The position numbers and the translations under genes were made by a program. This document shows positions 56,477 to 62,937 of a stretch of DNA of 64,000 bases, one piece after another (positions within the stretch are counted from its first letter, which is position 1; each line of letters starts with the position of its first letter). This stretch comes from a virus. The stretch is taken from IMG/VR virus record IMGVR_UViG_3300023239_000322, positions 1 through 64,000 of that record; one strand, given 5' to 3'. The notes below the pieces were generated by a model that saw nothing but the letters and a program-made list of their open reading frames with translations, searched no databases and was not told where the DNA came from.

Positions 56477-57172
56477 ATGAACGCACAACAATTTGTGAAA
56501 AATCTTGCTGACAACAATGAAGCATTGTTTAAAGCAAGTGAGATGCAGGTCGAAGCATACTTTAATTCTAAGCCATCTCAGGAAAAATTAGTTGAGCACT
56601 TTGTAGGTCGAATGGTTAACGAGCGTATGAACATGGTTGAAATCAGCCGTCAGGTTGCAGAACTAGGTGCAGACACAGATCCAGTAGAACTTGAGTTACT
56701 CACAAAACAAGCACAAGATGAAGCCAGGCACTTTAGAATGGTTAAAGAAGTAATTGAGCACATTAAAGGCGAAAAGATAGACGTATCAGAAGCCATTGCT
56801 CAGGAAGCCGCAAAGCCAACTGCTAAGGGCGCAAGCCTATTAGCCAAGTACGACGCAGACAAAGATGAAGCCGCACTAGCCGCATATCAGTTTATTGCTG
56901 AGGGTCGTGCAGAACGTGTCTGGGACAAAATGGCAGATTGCATTGAAGATAGTTTTATTAGCACTCGCTATGCTAAGATTGCTAGAGACGAAGGTTTCCA
57001 CAGCAAGATTGGTGAGAAGAAACTTTTAAAACTATGTGCAGATCCAGAAGTTCAGGCCAAAGTTGAAGCAATCGCTGACGCTATGAGAATGGACTTATAT
57101 GCTGTTTCTTGCATGAACACACAAGAAATACCAGAAGCACGTAAGATTATCGAAGACGCATACGTACACTAG
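56477..57172 (+). CDS. Ferritin-like di-iron protein
   Basis: 231 aa, all-helical. Two ExxH elements, DEARHFR (~residue 75) and DEGFHSK (~residue 178), plus Glu residues in ERMNMVE and EGRAERVWDK give the four-helix di-iron carboxylate pattern. It resembles oxygenases/oxidases of the PaaA or tRNA-hydroxylase (MiaE) type more than iron-storage ferritins, but the substrate cannot be told. It is transcribed from a late-type promoter. Confidence 0.7.
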   Translation: MNAQQFVKNLADNNEALFKASEMQVEAYFNSKPSQEKLVEHFVGRMVNERMNMVEISRQVAELGADTDPVELELLTKQAQDEARHFRMVKEVIEHIKGEKIDVSEAIAQEAAKPTAKGASLLAKYDADKDEAALAAYQFIAEGRAERVWDKMADCIEDSFISTRYAKIARDEGFHSKIGEKKLLKLCADPEVQAKVEAIADAMRMDLYAVSCMNTQEIPEARKIIEDAYVH

Positions 57173-57175
57173 TAT

Positions 57176-57709
57176 ATGCGGATTGCGATAACACAACGTG
57201 TATTGCAACACAAGGGAAGAGCTTACGATAGTTTAGATCAGAGTTGGTGGGATTTATTACAGTCCCATCAACTTATCCCGATTCCAAATACTCCAAACCA
57301 AAACTTAACACAAACACTAGACGCAGTAGATTTAATAATACTGTCTGGTGGCGACGGTGACAATACTAGAGTTAATGTCGAGTCAGAAATATTTAACTAT
57401 GTTGACGAACACAAAACACCAGTACTGGGAGTTTGTAGAGGCATGCATCTAGTTGCTAGAAAATACGGGTTAGGTACTATTCCAGTAGACAATCACATGG
57501 ACACCAAACACACTATTACAATGTCAGGCAAAGAACACATAGTGCCTAGTCATCATACCATTGCTGTACTGCAAGGTGCTAACATAGAAGTTATTGCCAC
57601 AGACAAAAGAAATTATGTTGAAGCATTTCAAGTAGATAATTATACTTGCATGCAATGGCATCCTGAACGCATGCAACAACCCTTATGGCCAAAAAACTTC
57701 TCATTATAA
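57176..57709 (+). CDS. Class I glutamine amidotransferase-like (peptidase C26 type)
   Basis: 177 aa. GVCRGMHLVARKYG holds the catalytic Cys, and CMQWHPERMQQPL the His-x-Glu pair; LIILSGGDGDN is the oxyanion region. Matches gamma-glutamyl-gamma-aminobutyrate hydrolase-like proteins, though shorter than most (~240). It might cleave gamma-glutamyl bonds, for example in small peptides or folates. The gene overlaps the following one by 25 nt. Confidence 0.82.
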   Translation: MRIAITQRVLQHKGRAYDSLDQSWWDLLQSHQLIPIPNTPNQNLTQTLDAVDLIILSGGDGDNTRVNVESEIFNYVDEHKTPVLGVCRGMHLVARKYGLGTIPVDNHMDTKHTITMSGKEHIVPSHHTIAVLQGANIEVIATDKRNYVEAFQVDNYTCMQWHPERMQQPLWPKNFSL

Positions 57710-58353
57710 CAGGACCGCAAGGATCAGGTAATCATCTTTTTAGTCGCCTATTCAGTTTACACCACGATGTGGGTGGCTGGAAAGAACTGATAGATGAGTA
57801 CTGGATACCCAGTGACCTAGAAACATTTGCACCTTATTGGGTTACCCCCAACAGCATGTCTATGGCAGACTTTGAAGGGCATGACTACTGGGTAGCGAAC
57901 GTTAGCGTACCTTTTGTATTTGATGGTGTTAAGCAAGTTCCTAAAATACACTTAATGGCTAAACAGGCACAGCAGTTGGGAATAGAAGTAGAAATAGCAA
58001 TTATTGTTAGAGACCAAAACATTAACTTAGAGCAACAACGTAGAGTACGCAGAGAAGAAACACTACCTATTGCACAAGAATACTACTACACAGAATTGTT
58101 ACCACATTTTAGTTGTCACTTCTTAGATCACGAAGCATTTTTCTTACATAAGGAACACTACTTAAAATGGACAAGCAAAATTTTAAACTTTCCCGTAGCA
58201 TGGGATTCAGAAGATATTAACAAGTTTATTAACAAGGATGCTAATCATAAATATGTAAAATATGTTGATACATATTGGTTAGACGAACATGTACATGCAG
58301 GACTTAAACCTAAACAAGAACGAGGCATAAATGCAACTGATGGAAAAAATTAA
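57685..58353 (+). CDS. P-loop protein, kinase/sulfotransferase-like
   Basis: 222 aa. LLIITGPQGSGNHLFSRLF is a P-loop (GxxGSGNH); IAIIVRDQNINLEQQRRVRRE could be the 3'-phosphate-binding segment of a sulfotransferase, while the rest gives no family. Marine phages carry related proteins next to cupin and glutamine-amidotransferase genes. The start lies 25 nt inside the upstream gene. Confidence 0.6.
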   Translation: MAKKLLIITGPQGSGNHLFSRLFSLHHDVGGWKELIDEYWIPSDLETFAPYWVTPNSMSMADFEGHDYWVANVSVPFVFDGVKQVPKIHLMAKQAQQLGIEVEIAIIVRDQNINLEQQRRVRREETLPIAQEYYYTELLPHFSCHFLDHEAFFLHKEHYLKWTSKILNFPVAWDSEDINKFINKDANHKYVKYVDTYWLDEHVHAGLKPKQERGINATDGKN

Positions 58354-58984
58354 CGAGTGTCGTGTAGTCGTTGATCGCTGGAAAATGGCAATACATAAAA
58401 TAGAACCAGGTACACAGGTAACTAGAACACCTGATGGCACTGATATTGTTTTATTGTCTGATTGTCGTCTTGATGGCCAAGACATGCTACTAAAAAAAGT
58501 CACCGCGGCATGTATGTTAACACAGACATACGAAATAGACACATTAGCCGATGGTCATGCTGTTATTATCAAACTGCCAGGTTTTAGATCATCTGAGCAA
58601 GTAGTGGGACTAGTTACACCTGGAGACTTGGGCAATCTAGTGTACATGGATGGGGCGACTAATACTAATATTGTTAATCCTGGACGTAGCGGTGATCCCT
58701 GTGTTAACTACGTAAATTTTCCAGCAGGTATGGTTCAAACTAGACACGTACACCCTAGTCATCGGGTCGGATTGGTTCTAAAAGGACATTGTACAACAGA
58801 AACAGAAAATGGACACAATGTAGACCTTAAAGCAGGTGATGCTTTTTATATGCCACGTAATACTTGGCATAATTTTGTATGTGATGATGAGGATATGATT
58901 GCATTTGTAATGCATCCAGACAGTGAAGATGGGCCCACAGATCAAAAAAATCCATTGAATACTCGTACATACCTTAAAGGCTAA
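58331..58984 (+). CDS. Cupin-domain protein
   Basis: 217 aa. The C-terminal half is a cupin: TRHVHPSHRVGLVLKGHC with His ligands, the Glu of TETENGH, GDAFYMPRNTWHNF as motif 2. The N-terminal half has no recognised motif. ENGHNVDLKAG and VMHPDSEDGPTDQ are unremarkable. Small-molecule isomerase or dioxygenase activity is possible. It overlaps the P-loop gene by 23 nt. Confidence 0.75.
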   Translation: MQLMEKINECRVVVDRWKMAIHKIEPGTQVTRTPDGTDIVLLSDCRLDGQDMLLKKVTAACMLTQTYEIDTLADGHAVIIKLPGFRSSEQVVGLVTPGDLGNLVYMDGATNTNIVNPGRSGDPCVNYVNFPAGMVQTRHVHPSHRVGLVLKGHCTTETENGHNVDLKAGDAFYMPRNTWHNFVCDDEDMIAFVMHPDSEDGPTDQKNPLNTRTYLKG

Positions 58985-58988
58985 TTCA

Positions 58989-58996
58989 ACTAAATA
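58989..58996 (+). promoter_or_regulatory. Late-type box ACTAAATA
   Basis: Six of eight late-box bases, 21 nt before the ATG at 59018. Confidence 0.4.
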
Positions 58997-59017
58997 GTTA
59001 ATAACGGATATTAAATT

Positions 59018-59548
59018 ATGGCAACTTCATTGAAAGCAGTACTAGAAAACACAAAAGACATTTATATGAGCAATAGCAGTTTGGATGCACTGCTTGACTA
59101 CGAACGTGTATTAGATGAGCTTGACTTATATGCTTTTAAAAACTGGAAAAAAGGCGAGCTAGTTAGCGGACCTACATTTGAAAAGTACTACGTAAGTGCT
59201 GTGTTTATGTGGCCCAATAAAGCAATGCCAGACCCTAGAGGTGCAGAGCGTTTACTACAATATGACTGTGAAGTAAAATATACCAAGGATACATTAGAGT
59301 ATCCCATAAAAGTTGAAAGCCCAGATGATTTTAAAGCAGGCACAAAGGTTCCCAAACTTGCTAAGATGCCAGTTTGGTTGGTTGAAATCACTTTGCCAAA
59401 AAGTTTAATGCGTGACATTGAACGTGGCGCATTAGAACTTGAGAACGAGACCATCGACTTAGAAGACATCGAGCAGGCATACGAAGAAGGGTTTGATGAA
59501 TCCCAGTTTAAAACAGATCAAGGTGAAATAAATGCAGAAGAAATTTAA
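59018..59548 (+). CDS. Conserved marine-phage protein, unknown
   Basis: 176 aa. MATSLKAVLENTKDIYMSNS, ALLDYERVLDELDLYAFKNW and MWPNKAMPDPRGAERLLQYD look very conserved in marine T4-like phages; the acidic end ENETIDLEDIEQAYEEG follows. It occurs in structural/neck neighbourhoods as I remember. No activity known. The following gene overlaps it by 17 nt. Confidence 0.7.
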   Translation: MATSLKAVLENTKDIYMSNSSLDALLDYERVLDELDLYAFKNWKKGELVSGPTFEKYYVSAVFMWPNKAMPDPRGAERLLQYDCEVKYTKDTLEYPIKVESPDDFKAGTKVPKLAKMPVWLVEITLPKSLMRDIERGALELENETIDLEDIEQAYEEGFDESQFKTDQGEINAEEI

Positions 59549-60101
59549 CGAAGGGTTAGAGTATGGCGATCTAAAAAGATCTGTTATCCCTGAAATAACC
59601 ATCGATACATTTAAAAGTAAAATGGGCGATGATAAAGATATCTGCACAATTGCGTTATTATGTAAAGAAAAGAATCCTGCAATAGACTTGATGGCGTTCC
59701 TGGAAAAAAGTTATGATTGGTTATTAGATGCTGAAGTTAGTGCAGGAGAGCGTGACGACGGCAAGTATCTGGTATTCATTGAGGCAGACAGGAATAAAGA
59801 ATTACCTACTCATATTCACCAGATGCTGGAAGACTTGCTCAACTTAACAGAAGATAAAATAGAAGACTGGAAGTTTAGGTATTACAGAAGCAAAGTCTAT
59901 CATGATGTCACAGTAGAAAATTTAGCAAGGGAGATACCATTGACTCCAAGAGAATACAGTAAAGAACACCCTAGTAAAAAAGATATAAAGCGTAAGTCAG
60001 AATTAAAACAACTTCAGGCTGTCGCCAATGTGCCTATTAAGGCAGAACGAACCGAAGACAAGGATCTACAGGCACTACAGAGTGCCGCAGGAATAATTTA
60101 A
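59532..60101 (+). CDS. Conserved marine-phage protein, unknown
   Basis: 189 aa. The core (DICTIALLCKEKNPAIDLMA, YDWLLDAEVSAGERDDGKYL, FRYYRSKVYHDVTVENLA) looks conserved and may bind its upstream neighbour. The C-terminal tail is basic and Ala/Gln-rich. The start lies inside the upstream gene. Function unknown. Confidence 0.65.
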   Translation: MQKKFNEGLEYGDLKRSVIPEITIDTFKSKMGDDKDICTIALLCKEKNPAIDLMAFLEKSYDWLLDAEVSAGERDDGKYLVFIEADRNKELPTHIHQMLEDLLNLTEDKIEDWKFRYYRSKVYHDVTVENLAREIPLTPREYSKEHPSKKDIKRKSELKQLQAVANVPIKAERTEDKDLQALQSAAGII

Positions 60102-60117
60102 TCAACCAGGAGCACAA

Positions 60118-60582
60118 ATGAAACTATCAAAGAATTTTTCACTTCAAGAATTTACAAAATCACAAACAGCATTAAGACAAGGTATTGACAACACACCACA
60201 AGGTAAGCACTTAGACGCTGCCAAGTTACTATTTGAAAACGTAGTACAAAAAGTTAGAGATAAATTTGGTATTACAGTTATCAACAGTGGCTACCGTGGA
60301 CCTAAGCTGAACGAAGCAGTTGGTGGTTCGAGCAGTTCACAACACTGCAAAGGTGAAGCCGCTGACATTGAGTGTCCTGGTGTCCCAAATGCAGAAGTTG
60401 CACAATGGATTGTTGACAACTGTGCCTTTGACCAAGTTATCTTGGAGTTTTACACACCAGGCATTCCTGACTCAGGTTGGGTACATGTAAGTTACAACTT
60501 TGATGGCGCACAGCGTAAAAGCATTCTCACAGCACTAAAAGAAAACGGCAAAACTGTGTACAAGCAAGGACTAATAAAATGA
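60118..60582 (+). CDS. Endolysin, peptidase M15 (D-alanyl-D-alanine carboxypeptidase/endopeptidase type)
   Basis: 154 aa. SQHCKGEAADIE (SxHxxxxAAD) and SGWVHVSY (the final His) are the zinc ligands of the M15 family; NSGYRGPKLNEAVGG is the start of the domain. FSLQEFTKSQTALRQGI is the usual N terminus of phage M15 endolysins. It cuts peptidoglycan cross-links. It opens the lysis module followed by a lipoprotein, two holin candidates and bL33. GGAG site at 60107. Confidence 0.9.
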   Translation: MKLSKNFSLQEFTKSQTALRQGIDNTPQGKHLDAAKLLFENVVQKVRDKFGITVINSGYRGPKLNEAVGGSSSSQHCKGEAADIECPGVPNAEVAQWIVDNCAFDQVILEFYTPGIPDSGWVHVSYNFDGAQRKSILTALKENGKTVYKQGLIK

Positions 60583-60998
60583 GATTAATCACCGCTTTAT
60601 TTGCTGTTTTAATACTTAACGGATGTGCATCGTACGATGCCGCCACAATGGCAAGGTTTGATAATAACGAATACCTACTTGCAGGTAAAGTTAGTGCCAC
60701 AGCAGAAATTGCAAAAAGTTATTGTGGTGATCCAGGCATTGCAGGATCTTATGCAACTACTATCTGGGTTGCGGCAAGAGAATTGCAGTTGTATAGTTTT
60801 AACAGAAACGAAAACAAAGACGTAATAGAACTAACTGGTGCTCTGTATGAAATTGCAGAAGGATTAGGGAAAAAGTACATGGAGCACGAAACAGCAGGCG
60901 CAGCCGCTCCTAGTGCAGACTATTGCAAACTTAAAATGAAATCATTAAGCGCCAGCGCCGCTAAGGTACAGGAAGCTATAGGAGATAAAGAACTATGA
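60579..60998 (+). CDS. Outer-membrane lipoprotein, possible lysis protein
   Basis: 139 aa. The signal ends at a lipobox LNGC (residues 13-16). The mature part is helical and rich in Ala/Ser; a second Cys pair (YCGDPGIAG, YCKLKMKS) could form a disulfide. Its position behind the endolysin suggests an o-spanin-like or other lysis lipoprotein, though its length is above most o-spanins. It overlaps the endolysin and the next gene by 4 nt. Confidence 0.7.
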   Translation: MRLITALFAVLILNGCASYDAATMARFDNNEYLLAGKVSATAEIAKSYCGDPGIAGSYATTIWVAARELQLYSFNRNENKDVIELTGALYEIAEGLGKKYMEHETAGAAAPSADYCKLKMKSLSASAAKVQEAIGDKEL

Positions 60999-61255
60999 CA
61001 TTAACTGAAATGTATGAAGTTGTAAAGAACATTAAAGCAGGTGACGATGCTATGCTCAAGGAAGTTGCTGGTAAGGTTGATGAACTCACTCACCTATTAG
61101 AAGCAAAGGACATCTCAGAATCTGAGTACAAAGAACTAATGGCTGACGTAGAACGTGAGCAGTTTATAGATGCAGAATGCAAGGATTTAGAAGGAAAAGC
61201 CGCAATAGCACAAGTCTTTAACTGGGCCAAAACAGCGGCATCATTTTTACTTTAG
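60995..61255 (+). CDS. Small helical protein in the lysis module
   Basis: 86 aa, acidic and helical (MYEVVKNIKAGDDAMLKEVA, DELTHLLEAKDISESEYKEL). The C-terminal end NWAKTAASFLL is mildly hydrophobic. It may control the endolysin or the neighbouring holins; no motif supports this directly. Confidence 0.55.
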   Translation: MTLTEMYEVVKNIKAGDDAMLKEVAGKVDELTHLLEAKDISESEYKELMADVEREQFIDAECKDLEGKAAIAQVFNWAKTAASFLL

Positions 61256-61265
61256 AGGAACGACA

Positions 61266-61598
61266 TTGTCAGAGGGAACAGAGGGTAACACCGTAAGTAG
61301 GAAGATTAATATTGAAGTGGAGATAGACCCTATAGTTAATAGGGAAAGTCAAGTAAATCCATTTCAGAAATGGATATATTTAGCAAAAGCAGTTGATAGC
61401 TGGCGTATATTTCCAAGACTATTCTTAACCATTTACATTGTGCTACTGTACAGAACAGTAAATTGGTTTATGGGACTACCTGCACCCTCCATGGAACAAT
61501 CAGGATTAATCTCAGTTGTAGTAGGTGCAGGTGCGGCATGGTTTGGTTTGTATGCAGGTACAAGCAAACAGAGTTCATCATTTAAAGGAGACAAATAA
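61266..61598 (+). CDS. Holin candidate, two-helix membrane protein
   Basis: 110 aa. The TTG start has an AGAGG site. A charged N terminus (~45 residues) leads to LFLTIYIVLLYRTVNWFMGL and GLISVVVGAGAAWFGLYAG, two membrane helices, and a KQSSSFKGDK basic tail. This topology is typical of class II holins. The position two genes behind the endolysin supports a lysis role. Confidence 0.72.
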   Translation: MSEGTEGNTVSRKINIEVEIDPIVNRESQVNPFQKWIYLAKAVDSWRIFPRLFLTIYIVLLYRTVNWFMGLPAPSMEQSGLISVVVGAGAAWFGLYAGTSKQSSSFKGDK

Positions 61599-61784
61599 AT
61601 GGCAGGACGTAAGGACATTGTATATCTAATACCAGAAGGTGAAACTCGAGATAGTCACACGTATCACTACACTTTACAAAAGACTAAGAATATAAAAAGT
61701 CAAAAAGTAAAGTTTCGTAAGTATAACCCAGTAAAACGTGTACACGAAATGTTTGTAGAAGCAAAAGCACCAGGGCATAATTAA
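61599..61784 (+). CDS. Ribosomal protein bL33-like
   Basis: 61 aa, basic. TYHYTLQKTKNIKSQKVKFR and KYNPVKRVHEMFVEAK correspond to the bL33 segments HFYTTTKNKRTKPEKLEL and KKFDPVVRQHVIYKEAK. The N-terminal IVYLIPEGETRDS is an altered beta strand and loop. No Cys pairs, so it is the zinc-free type. Bacterial bL33 is a small 50S protein near the E site. An AAAGGAG site precedes the ATG inside the holin-candidate gene. Its position between two holin candidates is odd. Confidence 0.8.
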   Translation: MAGRKDIVYLIPEGETRDSHTYHYTLQKTKNIKSQKVKFRKYNPVKRVHEMFVEAKAPGHN

Positions 61785-61792
61785 GGAAAAAA

Positions 61793-62056
61793 ATGGCTAC
61801 TATAGCAAAAAACGACTGGATGAAAAACAGGTGGCGACCGGCGATGGGCTGGACGTACATGACAGTGTGTATATTTGATTTTATTGTTGGTCCGATACTA
61901 TGGACACTTGCACAACAAGACGGGGGAGCAGTAGCACAACAATGGGCTCCACTAACTTTACAAGGTGCTGGATTCTTCCACATTGCAATGGGCGCAGTAC
62001 TTGGTATTTCAGCATTTGGTCGCACAATGGAAAAGCGTGACAGTAAAGCAGGTTAA
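61793..62056 (+). CDS. Holin candidate, 3TM-type
   Basis: 87 aa. MKNRWRPAMGWTYMTVCIFD, FIVGPILWTLAQQ and LQGAGFFHIAMGAVLGISAF are the pattern of the marine-phage/GTA-type holin family (holin_3TM), as I recall it. The C terminus FGRTMEKRDSKAG is charged. Together with 61266 it gives two holin candidates; one may be an antiholin. AAGGAAA lies before the ATG. Confidence 0.78.
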   Translation: MATIAKNDWMKNRWRPAMGWTYMTVCIFDFIVGPILWTLAQQDGGAVAQQWAPLTLQGAGFFHIAMGAVLGISAFGRTMEKRDSKAG

Positions 62057-62085
62057 TTGACAATCTGCTTTATACATAGTATAAT
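62057..62085 (+). promoter_or_regulatory. Consensus sigma70 promoter, leaderless geometry (dnaJ)
   Basis: TTGACA (62057-62062), 17-nt spacer, TATAAT (62080-62085): all 12 consensus bases. The expected start is at the ATG of dnaJ (62092), 6 nt after the -10 box. Confidence 0.85.
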
Positions 62086-62091
62086 ATGTCT

Positions 62092-62937
62092 ATGGATTAC
62101 TATAAGTCACTGGGCGTAGAACGTTCTGCCAGCGCAGACGAAATCAAAAAAGCATACCGCAAACAAGCAATGAAACACCACCCAGATAGGGGTGGTGACG
62201 AAGCTCAGTTCAGACAACTTCAGGAAGCATACGACGTACTTGGTACGCCAAACAAACGAGCAATGTATGATGCTGGTGGGCACCGTAATCGTCAAAACTT
62301 TGACCCGAATGCATTCAATAATAGATTTGACCAAGGTGGGGTCGGAGATTTATTTGACTTCTTTGGTCGTAGACAACAACCACAGCAACCACAGCAACGT
62401 CGTAACAGAGATATGAAAATCACTGTGGAGATACCGTTACCTGATCTTACTGAATCACAAACTAAAACTATAAGAGTACAAACCAGTAAGGGCGCAGATA
62501 CAGAGGTTGAGATACAAATACCTGCTGGAATACAAAACAATATGCGTATAAGGTATCCAGGGTTAGGTGATAACTTTTTTGACACCATTCCTAGAGGAGA
62601 CTTGTATGTCTACATCAGACACCAAAATACTAAAAACTTGGTTAAAGTTACAGAAGTAGATGTTATGACCAGAGTCTATTGTGATTTGGCTACAGCAATA
62701 AAAGGTGGCAAAGTTCAGGTTGCAGGATTAGATGGGCCTATGTATAATGTAACTATACCTGCTGGAACACAAAGTAAGACTAAATTTAATATCAGTAATA
62801 AAGGGTTATGGCAAGATACAAATTGTAATATTAGGGGAAGCCTTATAGCTGAATTAAATATTACTATACCAAATATTAACGACAAACCTGAAATAGAAAA
62901 ATTAAAAAAGGCTTTAAATGTTAGCACACAATCCTGA
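62092..62937 (+). CDS. dnaJ: DnaJ-family co-chaperone (CbpA-like, without zinc finger)
   Basis: 281 aa from the ATG at 62092 (MDYYKSLGVERSA); the ATG at 62086 lies directly behind the -10 box. The J domain has the HPD motif (KHHPDRGGDEAQF). A Gly/Phe region (FDQGGVGDLFDFFGRRQQP) and two C-terminal substrate-binding beta domains follow, with no CxxCxGxG zinc fingers. It would recruit DnaK to phage or host proteins. It overlaps the Clp gene by 20 nt, so both chaperones are made together. Confidence 0.9.
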   Translation: MDYYKSLGVERSASADEIKKAYRKQAMKHHPDRGGDEAQFRQLQEAYDVLGTPNKRAMYDAGGHRNRQNFDPNAFNNRFDQGGVGDLFDFFGRRQQPQQPQQRRNRDMKITVEIPLPDLTESQTKTIRVQTSKGADTEVEIQIPAGIQNNMRIRYPGLGDNFFDTIPRGDLYVYIRHQNTKNLVKVTEVDVMTRVYCDLATAIKGGKVQVAGLDGPMYNVTIPAGTQSKTKFNISNKGLWQDTNCNIRGSLIAELNITIPNINDKPEIEKLKKALNVSTQS

